Positions 36,777 to 51,399 of a stretch of DNA of 64,000 bases are shown piece after piece. Numbering within the stretch: the stretch's first letter is position 1; every line of letters starts with the position of its first letter. Below the pieces are notes generated by a model. That model was given only the letters and a program-made list of their open reading frames with translations, searched no databases and was not told the origin of the DNA. Source of the stretch: Strongylocentrotus droebachiensis. Its lineage: Eukaryota > Echinodermata > Echinoidea > Camarodonta > Strongylocentrotidae. The stretch is from positions 558,001-622,000 of the forward strand of contig JAVYIG010000320.1 in the NCBI GenBank assembly GCA_035222895.1. Reading direction: 5' to 3'. Position numbers and translations under genes: made by a program.

Positions 36777-39221
36777 GGCCGCAGGCCACGCTGACGACCG
36801 CCAGCTAGCTGACGACCGCCAGCTAGCTGACGACCGCCAGCTAGCTGACGACCGCCGACCGCCAGCTAGCTGACGACCGCCAGCTAGCTGACGACCGCCA
36901 GCTAGCTGACGACCGCCAGCTAAAAAAAAAAAAAAAGACCCCCCCCCCCAAAAAAAAGACCCCCCCCCCCAAAAAAAAGACCCCCAAAGGGGCTCCCTAA
37001 CAGTTTTTTCCTATACTCAGCTGCTCCCCCTCACCATAGGCCCTTTTGGGCTTTAAAACAAAATACACTAGCTGGGGATCGAACCCGATACCTTCCACTT
37101 ACTAGGCGGTTGCTTATCCACGAGACCACTTTGCCTCACTGCGATTACCTGGTTCACTCTTAGTTGTTAACACTGTGCTTTTGAAAAAAAAAAAAAAAAA
37201 AAAAAAAGACCCCCCCCCAAAAAAAGACCCCCCAAAGGGGCTCCCTAACAGTTTTTTCATACACTCAGCTGCTCCCCCTCTCACCATAGGCCCTTTTGGG
37301 CTTTAAAACAAAATACACTAGCGGGGGATCGAACCCGATACCTTCCACTTACCAAGCAGTTGCTCATCCCCGAGACCACTTTGCCTCACTGCGATTACCT
37401 GTTTCGCTTTTAGTTGTTAACACTTTCTGATGCTGATTTAATGATTGTTATGTTTTTAAACAGGTGCATTCAAACTAACATGCCATTGAAAGTAACATTT
37501 CGTTGAAGCTGGTTCACTTTTAGTTGTTAACATGTACTGTGCTTTTGAAAAAAGAAAAGAAAAAAAAAGACCCCCCCCCCAAAAAAAAAAAAGACCCCCC
37601 AAAGGGGCTCCCTAACAGTTTTTTCCTACACTCAGCTGCTCCCCCTCTCACCATAGGACCTTTTGGGCTTTAAAACAAAATACACTATCTGGGGATCGAA
37701 CCCGATACCTTCCACTTACTAATTAGCGGTTACTTATCCACGAGACCACTTTGCCTCACTGCAATCACCGGGTTCGCTTTTAGTTGTTAACACTTTCTGA
37801 TGCTGATTTAATGATTGTTATGTTTTTAAACAGGTGCATTCAAACTAACATGCCATTGAAAGTAACATTTCGTTGAAGCTGGTTCACTTTTAGTTGTTAA
37901 CACGTACTGTGCTTTTGAAAAAAGAAAAGAAAAAAAAAAGACCCCCCCCCCCCAAAAAAAAAGACCCCCCAAAGGGGCTCCCTAACAGTTTTTTCCTACA
38001 CTCAGCTGCTCCCCCTCTCACCATAGGACCTTTTGGGCTTTAAAACAAAATACACTATCTGGGGATCGAACCCGATACCTTCCACTTACTAATTAGCGGT
38101 TACTTATCCACGAGACCACTTTGCCTCACTGCAATCACCGGGTTCGCTTTTAGTTGTTAACACTTTCTGATGCTGATTTAATGATTGTTATGTTTTGAAA
38201 CAGGTGCATTCAAACTAACATGCCATTGAAAGTAACATTTCGTTGAAGCTAACTTAGAATTGCAGTGCAGCTGTATTTAGGCACTGCTCATTGTTATTCA
38301 TATTAAAGATGCAGGCTATTCGATTCATTTTTTTTTTAATAGCTCGCATCGGCTATATTTGAATATTTACGTAACAACTACTCAGCTCTTTCTAACATGG
38401 CATCAATTGATGAATTGAAGAAAAGAACGGGCACTCCCTTCATTGAGTGGATACTTTTGTTATTGCGAGGATTTCCAAAGAGGTAGGAATAGCATTCCTG
38501 ACATTGCAACATTGACCGTATTATTTTGATGTATTGTCCCTAAAGGTACTTAATATGGCTCTTTCTCCTTGTCTGCATGGAGGACAAGTTCTTTCAATAC
38601 GCCTACATGAACAGAATAGACTGGCTGTAGTGTCATTTCAAGGAAGGAAAACAACTTAAGTTCAAGACAGTTCAAAATAATGTTGGGAGATGGAAAGTAA
38701 AATGATACCGTTTTAAAAACCAGTTAGATATGTTTTTTGGACAAGAAGCAGGAGATAATTCATTGCTCGGCAATCTGGACTGTATTTGAAACAGAGCATC
38801 AAATATTCCTGATATTTAATAGTATACTGTCAATGAAAAAATATAACTAAATTTAAAAAAATTAAAATGGACCTCTTTACCCAAGACTGTGTGTCTTTGT
38901 TGAGCATAAAGTGATTCTGCTCGGGTATGCAGGCCAGTTGTTAGCCCAGATTGGGCTTGAATAGACTTGAATTTGAAAGACCCTTTGTTTCACCTCGCGA
39001 AGTTAAGGCGTTTTCATATGAGAAGTAAAACCCTGCCCATCATTGAATTCATGTTGTAAAGTTGTTTACAGACTGGAAAAGGATAGCATGGGAGTGTACA
39101 GAGTGAATAAAAGGAAGAAAGTAGTACTGAAAATGTAAAAAAAAACTTTTTAACCTGGCAATAAGGGACTCTTGAATTAGGTAGTTTAAAAATTGGACAT
39201 GGCTTTGGGGCTAACGCTATC
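36777..39221. repeat. Repeat unit 15
   Basis: Period 2,445 bp. Minisatellite 3/3. Heads: A 37077, B 37327, C 37694, D 38064. C-tract 10/12. The 971-bp block is 38251-39221. Confidence 0.95.
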
Positions 39222-41613
39222 GGCCGCAGGCCACGCTGACGACCGCCAGCTAGCTGACGACCGCCAGCTAGCTGACGACCGCCGACCGCCAGCTAGCTGA
39301 CGACCGCCAGCTAAAAAAAAAAAAAAAGACCCCCCCCCCCAAAAAAAAAGACCCCCCCCCAAAAAAAAAAGACCCCCAAAGGGGCTCCCTAACAGTTTTT
39401 TCCTATACTCAGCTGCTCCCCCTCACCATAGGCCCTTTTGGGCTTTAAAACAAAATACACTAGCTGGGGATCGAACCCGATACCTTCCACTTACTAGGCG
39501 GTTGCTTATCCACGAGACCACTTTGCCTCACTGCGATTACCTGGTTCACTCTTAGTTGTTAACACTGTGCTTTTGAAAAAAAAAAAAAAAAAAAAAAAAG
39601 ACCCCCCCCCAAAAAAAAGACCCCCCAAAGGGGCTCCCTAACAGTTTTTTCATACACTCAGCTGCTCCCCCTCTCACCATAGGCCCTTTTGGGCTTTAAA
39701 ACAAAATACACTAGCGGGGGATCGAACCCGATACCTTCCACTTACCAAGCAGTTGCTCATCCCCGAGACCACTTTGCCTCACTGCGATTACCTGTTTCGC
39801 TTTTAGTTGTTAACACTTTCTGATGCTGATTTAATGATTGTTATGTTTTTAAACAGGTGCATTCAAACTAACATGCCATTGAAAGTAACATTTCGTTGAA
39901 GCTGGTTCACTTTTAGTTGTTAACATGTACTGTGCTTTTGAAAAAAGAAAAGAAAAAAAAAGACCCCCCCCCCCCAAAAAAAAAGACCCCCCAAAGGGGC
40001 TCCCTAACAGTTTTTTCCTACACTCAGCTGCTCCCCCTCTCACCATAGGACCTTTTGGGCTTTAAAACAAAATACACTATCTGGGGATCGAACCCGATAC
40101 CTTCCACTTACTAATTAGCGGTTACTTATCCACGAGACCACTTTGCCTCACTGCAATCACCGGGTTCGCTTTTAGTTGTTAACACTTTCTGATGCTGATT
40201 TAATGATTGTTATGTTTTTAAACAGGTGCATTCAAACTAACATGCCATTGAAAGTAACATTTCGTTGAAGCTGGTTCACTTTTAGTTGTTAACACGTACT
40301 GTGCTTTTGAAAAAAGAAAAGAAAAAAAAAAGACCCCCCCCCCCCAAAAAAAAAGACCCCCCAAAGGGGCTCCCTAACAGTTTTTTCCTACACTCAGCTG
40401 CTCCCCCTCTCACCATAGGACCTTTTGGGCTTTAAAACAAAATACACTATCTGGGGATCGAACCCGATACCTTCCACTTACTAATTAGCGGTTACTTATC
40501 CACGAGACCACTTTGCCTCACTGCAATCACCGGGTTCGCTTTTAGTTGTTAACACTTTCTGATGCTGATTTAATGATTGTTATGTTTTGAAACAGGTGCA
40601 TTCAAACTAACATGCCATTGAAAGTAACATTTCGTTGAAGCTAACTTAGAATTGCAGTGCAGCTGTATTTAGGCACTGCTCATTGTTATTCATATTAAAG
40701 ATGCAGGCTATTCGATTCATTTTTTTTTTAATAGCTCGCATCGGCTATATTTGAATATTTACGTAACAACTACTCAGCTCTTTCTAACATGGCATCAATT
40801 GATGAATTGAAGAAAAGAACGGGCACTCCCTTCATTGAGTGGATACTTTTGTTATTGCGAGGATTTCCAAAGAGGTAGGAATAGCATTCCTGACATTGCA
40901 ACATTGACCGTATTATTTTGATGTATTGTCCCTAAAGGTACTTAATATGGCTCTTTCTCCTTGTCTGCATGGAGGACAAGTTCTTTCAATACGCCTACAT
41001 GAACAGAATAGACTGGCTGTAGTGTCATTTCAAGGAAGGAAAACAACTTAAGTTCAAGACAGTTCAAAATAATGTTGGGAGATGGAAAGTAAAATGATAC
41101 CGTTTTAAAAACCAGTTAGATATGTTTTTTGGACAAGAAGCAGGAGATAATTCATTGCTCGGCAATCTGGACTGTATTTGAAACAGAGCATCAAATATTC
41201 CTGATATTTAATAGTATACTGTCAATGAAAAAATATAACTAAATTTAAAAAAATTAAAATGGACCTCTTTACCCAAGACTGTGTGTCTTTGTTGAGCATA
41301 AAGTGATTCTGCTCGGGTATGCAGGCCAGTTGTTAGCCCAGATTGGGCTTGAATAGACTTGAATTTGAAAGACCCTTTGTTTCACCTCGCGAAGTTAAGG
41401 CGTTTTCATATGAGAAGTAAAACCCTGCCCATCATTGAATTCATGTTGTAAAGTTGTTTACAGACTGGAAAAGGATAGCATGGGAGTGTACAGAGTGAAT
41501 AAAAGGAAGAAAGTAGTACTGAAAATGTAAAAAAAAACTTTTTAACCTGGCAATAAGGGACTCTTGAATTAGGTAGTTCAAAAATTGGACATGGCTTTGG
41601 GGCTAACGCTATC
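39222..41613. repeat. Repeat unit 16
   Basis: Period 2,392 bp, the shortest complete unit. Minisatellite 2/1. Heads: A 39469, B 39720, C 40086, D 40456. C-tract 12/9. The 971-bp block is 40643-41613 with a T-to-C change at 41579. Confidence 0.95.
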
Positions 41614-44060
41614 GGCCGCAGGCCACGCTGACGACCGCCAGCTAGCTGACGACCGCCAGCTAGCTGACGACCGCCAGCTAGCTGACGACCGCCAGCTAGC
41701 TGACGACCGCCAGCTAGCTGACGACCGCCGACCGCCAGCTAGCTGACGACCGCCAGCTAAAAAAAAAAAAAAAGACCCCCCCCCCAAAAAAAAAGACCCC
41801 CCCCCCCCAAAAAAAAGACCCCCAAAGGGGCTCCCTAACAGTTTTTTCCTATACTCAGCTGCTCCCCCTCACCATAGGCCCTTTTGGGCTTTAAAACAAA
41901 ATACACTAGCTGGGGATCGAACCCGATACCTTCCACTTACTAGGCGGTTGCTTATCCACGAGACCACTTTGCCTCACTGCGATTACCTGGTTCACTCTTA
42001 GTTGTTAACACTGTGCTTTTGAAAAAAAAAAAAAAAAAAAAAAAAGACCCCCCCCAAAAAAAAAGACCCCCCAAAGGGGCTCCCTAACAGTTTTTTCATA
42101 CACTCAGCTGCTCCCCCTCTCACCATAGGCCCTTTTGGGCTTTAAAACAAAATACACTAGCGGGGGATCGAACCCGATACCTTCCACTTACCAAGCAGTT
42201 GCTCATCCCCGAGACCACTTTGCCTCACTGCGATTACCTGTTTCGCTTTTAGTTGTTAACACTTTCTGATGCTGATTTAATGATTGTTATGTTTTTAAAC
42301 AGGTGCATTCAAACTAACATGCCATTGAAAGTAACATTTCGTTGAAGCTGGTTCACTTTTAGTTGTTAACATGTACTGTGCTTTTGAAAAAAGAAAAGAA
42401 AAAAAAAGACCCCCCCCCCAAAAAAAAAAAGACCCCCCAAAGGGGCTCCCTAACAGTTTTTTCCTACACTCAGCTGCTCCCCCTCTCACCATAGGACCTT
42501 TTGGGCTTTAAAACAAAATACACTATCTGGGGATCGAACCCGATACCTTCCACTTACTAATTAGCGGTTACTTATCCACGAGACCACTTTGCCTCACTGC
42601 AATCACCGGGTTCGCTTTTAGTTGTTAACACTTTCTGATGCTGATTTAATGATTGTTATGTTTTTAAACAGGTGCATTCAAACTAACATGCCATTGAAAG
42701 TAACATTTCGTTGAAGCTGGTTCACTTTTAGTTGTTAACACGTACTGTGCTTTTGAAAAAAGAAAAGAAAAAAAAAAGACCCCCCCCCCCCAAAAAAAAA
42801 AGACCCCCCAAAGGGGCTCCCTAACAGTTTTTTCCTACACTCAGCTGCTCCCCCTCTCACCATAGGACCTTTTGGGCTTTAAAACAAAATACACTATCTG
42901 GGGATCGAACCCGATACCTTCCACTTACTAATTAGCGGTTACTTATCCACGAGACCACTTTGCCTCACTGCAATCACCGGGTTCGCTTTTAGTTGTTAAC
43001 ACTTTCTGATGCTGATTTAATGATTGTTATGTTTTGAAACAGGTGCATTCAAACTAACATGCCATTGAAAGTAACATTTCGTTGAAGCTAACTTAGAATT
43101 GCAGTGCAGCTGTATTTAGGCACTGCTCATTGTTATTCATATTAAAGATGCAGGCTATTCGATTCATTTTTTTTTTAATAGCTCGCATCGGCTATATTTG
43201 AATATTTACGTAACAACTACTCAGCTCTTTCTAACATGGCATCAATTGATGAATTGAAGAAAAGAACGGGCACTCCCTTCATTGAGTGGATACTTTTGTT
43301 ATTGCGAGGATTTCCAAAGAGGTAGGAATAGCATTCCTGACATTGCAACATTGACCGTATTATTTTGATGTATTGTCCCTAAAGGTACTTAATATGGCTC
43401 TTTCTCCTTGTCTGCATGGAGGACAAGTTCTTTCAATACGCCTACATGAACAGAATAGACTGGCTGTAGTGTCATTTCAAGGAAGGAAAACAACTTAAGT
43501 TCAAGACAGTTCAAAATAATGTTGGGAGATGGAAAGTAAAATGATACCGTTTTAAAAACCAGTTAGATATGTTTTTTGGACAAGAAGCAGGAGATAATTC
43601 ATTGCTCGGCAATCTGGACTGTATTTGAAACAGAGCATCAAATATTCCTGATATTTAATAGTATACTGTCAATGAAAAAATATAACTAAATTTAAAAAAA
43701 TTAAAATGGACCTCTTTACCCAAGACTGTGTGTCTTTGTTGAGCATAAAGTGATTCTGCTCGGGTATGCAGGCCAGTTGTTAGCCCAGATTGGGCTTGAA
43801 TAGACTTGAATTTGAAAGACCCTTTGTTTCACCTCGCGAAGTTAAGGCGTTTTCATATGAGAAGTAAAACCCTGCCCATCATTGAATTCATGTTGTAAAG
43901 TTGTTTACAGACTGGAAAAGGATAGCATGGGAGTGTACAGAGTGAATAAAAGGAAGAAAGTAGTACTGAAAATGTAAAAAAAAACTTTTTAACCTGGCAA
44001 TAAGGGACTCTTGAATTAGGTAGTTTAAAAATTGGACATGGCTTTGGGGCTAACGCTATC
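41614..44060. repeat. Repeat unit 17
   Basis: Period 2,447 bp. Minisatellite 5/1: expanded on the left of the phase marker and contracted on the right. Heads: A 41915, B 42166, C 42532, D 42903. C-tract 10/11. The 971-bp block is 43090-44060. Confidence 0.95.
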
Positions 44061-46543
44061 GGCCGCAGGCCACGCTGACGACCGCCAGCTAGCTGACGAC
44101 CGCCAGCTAGCTGACGACCGCCAGCTAGCTGACGACCGCCAGCTAGCTGACGACCGCCAGCTAGCTGACGACCGCCAGCTAGCTGACGACCGCCGACCGC
44201 CAGCTAGCTGACGACCGCCAGCTAGCTGACGACCGCCAGCTAAAAAAAAAAAAAAAGACCCCCCCCCCAAAAAAAAAGACCCCCCCCCCAAAAAAAAAAG
44301 ACCCCCAAAGGGGCTCCCTAACAGTTTTTTCCTATACTCAGCTGCTCCCCCTCACCATAGGCCCTTTTGGGCTTTAAAACAAAATACACTAGCTGGGGAT
44401 CGAACCCGATACCTTCCACTTACTAGGCGGTTGCTTATCCACGAGACCACTTTGCCTCACTGCGATTACCTGGTTCACTCTTAGTTGTTAACACTGTGCT
44501 TTTGAAAAAAAAAAAAAAAAAAAAAAAAGACCCCCCCCCAAAAAAAAGACCCCCCAAAGGGGCTCCCTAACAGTTTTTTCATACACTCAGCTGCTCCCCC
44601 TCTCACCATAGGCCCTTTTGGGCTTTAAAACAAAATACACTAGCGGGGGATCGAACCCGATACCTTCCACTTACCAAGCAGTTGCTCATCCCCGAGACCA
44701 CTTTGCCTCACTGCGATTACCTGTTTCGCTTTTAGTTGTTAACACTTTCTGATGCTGATTTAATGATTGTTATGTTTTTAAACAGGTGCATTCAAACTAA
44801 CATGCCATTGAAAGTAACATTTCGTTGAAGCTGGTTCACTTTTAGTTGTTAACATGTACTGTGCTTTTGAAAAAAGAAAAGAAAAAAAAAGACCCCCCCC
44901 CCAAAAAAAAAAAAGACCCCCCAAAGGGGCTCCCTAACAGTTTTTTCCTACACTCAGCTGCTCCCCCTCTCACCATAGGACCTTTTGGGCTTTAAAACAA
45001 AATACACTATCTGGGGATCGAACCCGATACCTTCCACTTACTAATTAGCGGTTACTTATCCACGAGACCACTTTGCCTCACTGCAATCACCGGGTTCGCT
45101 TTTAGTTGTTAACACTTTCTGATGCTGATTTAATGATTGTTATGTTTTTAAACAGGTGCATTCAAACTAACATGCCATTGAAAGTAACATTTCGTTGAAG
45201 CTGGTTCACTTTTAGTTGTTAACACGTACTGTGCTTTTGAAAAAAGAAAAGAAAAAAAAAAGACCCCCCCCCCCCCAAAAAAAAGACCCCCCAAAGGGGC
45301 TCCCTAACAGTTTTTTCCTACACTCAGCTGCTCCCCCTCTCACCATAGGACCTTTTGGGCTTTAAAACAAAATACACTATCTGGGGATCGAACCCGATAC
45401 CTTCCACTTACTAATTAGCGGTTACTTATCCACGAGACCACTTTGCCTCACTGCAATCACCGGGTTCGCTTTTAGTTGTTAACACTTTCTGATGCTGATT
45501 TAATGATTGTTATGTTTTGAAACAGGTGCATTCAAACTAACATGCCATTGAAAGTAACATTTCGTTGAAGCTAACTTAGAATTGCAGTGCAGCTGTATTT
45601 AGGCACTGCTCATTGTTATTCATATTAAAGATGCAGGCTATTCGATTCATTTTTTTTTTAATAGCTCGCATCGGCTATATTTGAATATTTACGTAACAAC
45701 TACTCAGCTCTTTCTAACATGGCATCAATTGATGAATTGAAGAAAAGAACGGGCACTCCCTTCATTGAGTGGATACTTTTGTTATTGCGAGGATTTCCAA
45801 AGAGGTAGGAATAGCATTCCTGACATTGCAACATTGACCGTATTATTTTGATGTATTGTCCCTAAAGGTACTTAATATGGCTCTTTCTCCTTGTCTGCAT
45901 GGAGGACAAGTTCTTTCAATACGCCTACATGAACAGAATAGACTGGCTGTAGTGTCATTTCAAGGAAGGAAAACAACTTAAGTTCAAGACAGTTCAAAAT
46001 AATGTTGGGAGATGGAAAGTAAAATGATACCGTTTTAAAAACCAGTTAGATATGTTTTTTGGACAAGAAGCAGGAGATAATTCATTGCTCGGCAATCTGG
46101 ACTGTATTTGAAACAGAGCATCAAATATTCCTGATATTTAATAGTATACTGTCAATGAAAAAATATAACTAAATTTAAAAAAATTAAAATGGACCTCTTT
46201 ACCCAAGACTGTGTGTCTTTGTTGAGCATAAAGTGATTCTGCTCGGGTATGCAGGCCAGTTGTTAGCCCAGATTGGGCTTGAATAGACTTGAATTTGAAA
46301 GACCCTTTGTTTCACCTCGCGAAGTTAAGGCGTTTTCATATGAGAAGTAAAACCCTGCCCATCATTGAATTCATGTTGTAAAGTTGTTTACAGACTGGAA
46401 AAGGATAGCATGGGAGTGTACAGAGTGAATAAAAGGAAGAAAGTAGTACTGAAAATGTAAAAAAAAACTTTTTAACCTGGCAATAAGGGACTCTTGAATT
46501 AGGTAGTTTAAAAATTGGACATGGCTTTGGGGCTAACGCTATC
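44061..46543. repeat. Repeat unit 18
   Basis: Period 2,483 bp. Minisatellite 6/2, the largest array seen. Heads: A 44398, B 44649, C 45016, D 45386. C-tract 10/12. The 971-bp block is 45573-46543. Confidence 0.95.
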
Positions 46544-48970
46544 GGCCGCAGGCCACGCTGACGACCGCCAGCTAGCTGACGACCGCCAGCTAGCTGACGA
46601 CCGCCGACCGCCAGCTAGCTGACGACCGCCAGCTAGCTGACGACCGCCAGCTAGCTGACGACCGCCAGCTAAAAAAAAAAAAAAAGACCCCCCCCCCAAA
46701 AAAAAAGACCCCCCCCCAAAAAAAAAAAGACCCCCAAAGGGGCTCCCTAACAGTTTTTTCCTATACTCAGCTGCTCCCCCTCACCATAGGCCCTTTTGGG
46801 CTTTAAAACAAAATACACTAGCTGGGGATCGAACCCGATACCTTCCACTTACTAGGCGGTTGCTTATCCACGAGACCACTTTGCCTCACTGCGATTACCT
46901 GGTTCACTCTTAGTTGTTAACACTGTGCTTTTGAAAAAAAAAAAAAAAAAAAAAAAAGACCCCCCCCCAAAAAAAAGACCCCCCAAAGGGGCTCCCTAAC
47001 AGTTTTTTCATACACTCAGCTGCTCCCCCTCTCACCATAGGCCCTTTTGGGCTTTAAAACAAAATACACTAGCGGGGGATCGAACCCGATACCTTCCACT
47101 TACCAAGCAGTTGCTCATCCCCGAGACCACTTTGCCTCACTGCGATTACCTGTTTCGCTTTTAGTTGTTAACACTTTCTGATGCTGATTTAATGATTGTT
47201 ATGTTTTTAAACAGGTGCATTCAAACTAACATGCCATTGAAAGTAACATTTCGTTGAAGCTGGTTCACTTTTAGTTGTTAACATGTACTGTGCTTTTGAA
47301 AAAAGAAAAGAAAAAAAAAGACCCCCCCCCCCAAAAAAAAAGACCCCCCAAAGGGGCTCCCTAACAGTTTTTTCCTACACTCAGCTGCTCCCCCTCTCAC
47401 CATAGGACCTTTTGGGCTTTAAAACAAAATACACTATCTGGGGATCGAACCCGATACCTTCCACTTACTAATTAGCGGTTACTTATCCACGAGACCACTT
47501 TGCCTCACTGCAATCACCGGGTTCGCTTTTAGTTGTTAACACTTTCTGATGCTGATTTAATGATTGTTATGTTTTTAAACAGGTGCATTCAAACTAACAT
47601 GCCATTGAAAGTAACATTTCGTTGAAGCTGGTTCACTTTTAGTTGTTAACACGTACTGTGCTTTTGAAAAAAGAAAAGAAAAAAAAAAGACCCCCCCCCA
47701 AAAAAAAAAAAGACCCCCCAAAGGGGCTCCCTAACAGTTTTTTCCTACACTCAGCTGCTCCCCCTCTCACCATAGGACCTTTTGGGCTTTAAAACAAAAT
47801 ACACTATCTGGGGATCGAACCCGATACCTTCCACTTACTAATTAGCGGTTACTTATCCACGAGACCACTTTGCCTCACTGCAATCACCGGGTTCGCTTTT
47901 AGTTGTTAACACTTTCTGATGCTGATTTAATGATTGTTATGTTTTGAAACAGGTGCATTCAAACTAACATGCCATTGAAAGTAACATTTCGTTGAAGCTA
48001 ACTTAGAATTGCAGTGCAGCTGTATTTAGGCACTGCTCATTGTTATTCATATTAAAGATGCAGGCTATTCGATTCATTTTTTTTTTAATAGCTCGCATCG
48101 GCTATATTTGAATATTTACGTAACAACTACTCAGCTCTTTCTAACATGGCATCAATTGATGAATTGAAGAAAAGAACGGGCACTCCCTTCATTGAGTGGA
48201 TACTTTTGTTATTGCGAGGATTTCCAAAGAGGTAGGAATAGCATTCCTGACATTGCAACATTGACCGTATTATTTTGATGTATTGTCCCTAAAGGTACTT
48301 AATATGGCTCTTTCTCCTTGTCTGCATGGAGGACAAGTTCTTTCAATACGCCTACATGAACAGAATAGACTGGCTGTAGTGTCATTTCAAGGAAGGAAAA
48401 CAACTTAAGTTCAAGACAGTTCAAAATAATGTTGGGAGATGGAAAGTAAAATGATACCGTTTTAAAAACCAGTTAGATATGTTTTTTGGACAAGAAGCAG
48501 GAGATAATTCATTGCTCGGCAATCTGGACTGTATTTGAAACAGAGCATCAAATATTCCTGATATTTAATAGTATACTGTCAATGAAAAAATATAACTAAA
48601 TTTAAAAAAATTAAAATGGACCTCTTTACCCAAGACTGTGTGTCTTTGTTGAGCATAAAGTGATTCTGCTCGGGTATGCAGGCCAGTTGTTAGCCCAGAT
48701 TGGGCTTGAATAGACTTGAATTTGAAAGACCCTTTGTTTCACCTCGCGAAGTTAAGGCGTTTTCATATGAGAAGTAAAACCCTGCCCATCATTGAATTCA
48801 TGTTGTAAAGTTGTTTACAGACTGGAAAAGGATAGCATGGGAGTGTACAGAGTGAATAAAAGGAAGAAAGTAGTACTGAAAATGTAAAAAAAAACTTTTT
48901 AACCTGGCAATAAGGGACTCTTGAATTAGGTAGTTTAAAAATTGGACATGGCTTTGGGGCTAACGCTATC
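46544..48970. repeat. Repeat unit 19
   Basis: Period 2,427 bp. Minisatellite 2/3. Heads: A 46827, B 47078, C 47443, D 47813. C-tract 11/9; the D tract is 9/12. The 971-bp block is 48000-48970. Confidence 0.95.
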
Positions 48971-51399
48971 GGCCGCAGGCCACGCTGACGACCGCCAGCT
49001 AGCTGACGACCGCCAGCTAGCTGACGACCGCCAGCTAGCTGACGACCGCCGACCGCCAGCTAGCTGACGACCGCCAGCTAGCTGACGACCGCCAGCTAAA
49101 AAAAAAAAAAAAGACCCCCCCCCCAAAAAAAAAGACCCCCCCCCCAAAAAAAAAAGACCCCCAAAGGGGCTCCCTAACAGTTTTTTCCTATACTCAGCTG
49201 CTCCCCCTCACCATAGGCCCTTTTGGGCTTTAAAACAAAATACACTAGCTGGGGATCGAACCCGATACCTTCCACTTACTAGGCGGTTGCTTATCCACGA
49301 GACCACTTTGCCTCACTGCGATTACCTGGTTCACTCTTAGTTGTTAACACTGTGCTTTTGAAAAAAAAAAAAAAAAAAAAAAAAGACCCCCCCCCAAAAA
49401 AAAGACCCCCCAAAGGGGCTCCCTAACAGTTTTTTCATACACTCAGCTGCTCCCCCTCTCACCATAGGCCCTTTTGGGCTTTAAAACAAAATACACTAGC
49501 GGGGGATCGAACCCGATACCTTCCACTTACCAAGCAGTTGCTCATCCCCGAGACCACTTTGCCTCACTGCGATTACCTGTTTCGCTTTTAGTTGTTAACA
49601 CTTTCTGATGCTGATTTAATGATTGTTATGTTTTTAAACAGGTGCATTCAAACTAACATGCCATTGAAAGTAACATTTCGTTGAAGCTGGTTCACTTTTA
49701 GTTGTTAACATGTACTGTGCTTTTGAAAAAAGAAAAGAAAAAAAAAGACCCCCCCCCCCCAAAAAAAAAAGACCCCCCAAAGGGGCTCCCTAACAGTTTT
49801 TTCCTACACTCAGCTGCTCCCCCTCTCACCATAGGACCTTTTGGGCTTTAAAACAAAATACACTATCTGGGGATCGAACCCGATACCTTCCACTTACTAA
49901 TTAGCGGTTACTTATCCACGAGACCACTTTGCCTCACTGCAATCACCGGGTTCGCTTTTAGTTGTTAACACTTTCTGATGCTGATTTAATGATTGTTATG
50001 TTTTTAAACAGGTGCATTCAAACTAACATGCCATTGAAAGTAACATTTCGTTGAAGCTGGTTCACTTTTAGTTGTTAACACGTACTGTGCTTTTGAAAAA
50101 AGAAAAGAAAAAAAAAAGACCCCCCCCCCCCAAAAAAAAAGACCCCCCAAAGGGGCTCCCTAACAGTTTTTTCCTACACTCAGCTGCTCCCCCTCTCACC
50201 ATAGGACCTTTTGGGCTTTAAAACAAAATACACTATCTGGGGATCGAACCCGATACCTTCCACTTACTAATTAGCGGTTACTTATCCACGAGACCACTTT
50301 GCCTCACTGCAATCACCGGGTTCGCTTTTAGTTGTTAACACTTTCTGATGCTGATTTAATGATTGTTATGTTTTGAAACAGGTGCATTCAAACTAACATG
50401 CCATTGAAAGTAACATTTCGTTGAAGCTAACTTAGAATTGCAGTGCAGCTGTATTTAGGCACTGCTCATTGTTATTCATATTAAAGATGCAGGCTATTCG
50501 ATTCATTTTTTTTTTAATAGCTCGCATCGGCTATATTTGAATATTTACGTAACAACTACTCAGCTCTTTCTAACATGGCATCAATTGATGAATTGAAGAA
50601 AAGAACGGGCACTCCCTTCATTGAGTGGATACTTTTGTTATTGCGAGGATTTCCAAAGAGGTAGGAATAGCATTCCTGACATTGCAACATTGACCGTATT
50701 ATTTTGATGTATTGTCCCTAAAGGTACTTAATATGGCTCTTTCTCCTTGTCTGCATGGAGGACAAGTTCTTTCAATACGCCTACATGAACAGAATAGACT
50801 GGCTGTAGTGTCATTTCAAGGAAGGAAAACAACTTAAGTTCAAGACAGTTCAAAATAATGTTGGGAGATGGAAAGTAAAATGATACCGTTTTAAAAACCA
50901 GTTAGATATGTTTTTTGGACAAGAAGCAGGAGATAATTCATTGCTCGGCAATCTGGACTGTATTTGAAACAGAGCATCAAATATTCCTGATATTTAATAG
51001 TATACTGTCAATGAAAAAATATAACTAAATTTAAAAAAATTAAAATGGACCTCTTTACCCAAGACTGTGTGTCTTTGTTGAGCATAAAGTGATTCTGCTC
51101 GGGTATGCAGGCCAGTTGTTAGCCCAGATTGGGCTTGAATAGACTTGAATTTGAAAGACCCTTTGTTTCACCTCGCGAAGTTAAGGCGTTTTCATATGAG
51201 AAGTAAAACCCTGCCCATCATTGAATTCATGTTGTAAAGTTGTTTACAGACTGGAAAAGGATAGCATGGGAGTGTACAGAGTGAATAAAAGGAAGAAAGT
51301 AGTACTGAAAATGTAAAAAAAAACTTTTTAACCTGGCAATAAGGGACTCTTGAATTAGGTAGTTTAAAAATTGGACATGGCTTTGGGGCTAACGCTATC
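48971..51399. repeat. Repeat unit 20
   Basis: Period 2,429 bp. Minisatellite 3/2: same total as the common 2/3, so the length hides a different arrangement. Heads: A 49254, B 49505, C 49872, D 50242. C-tract 12/10. The 971-bp block is 50429-51399. Confidence 0.95.
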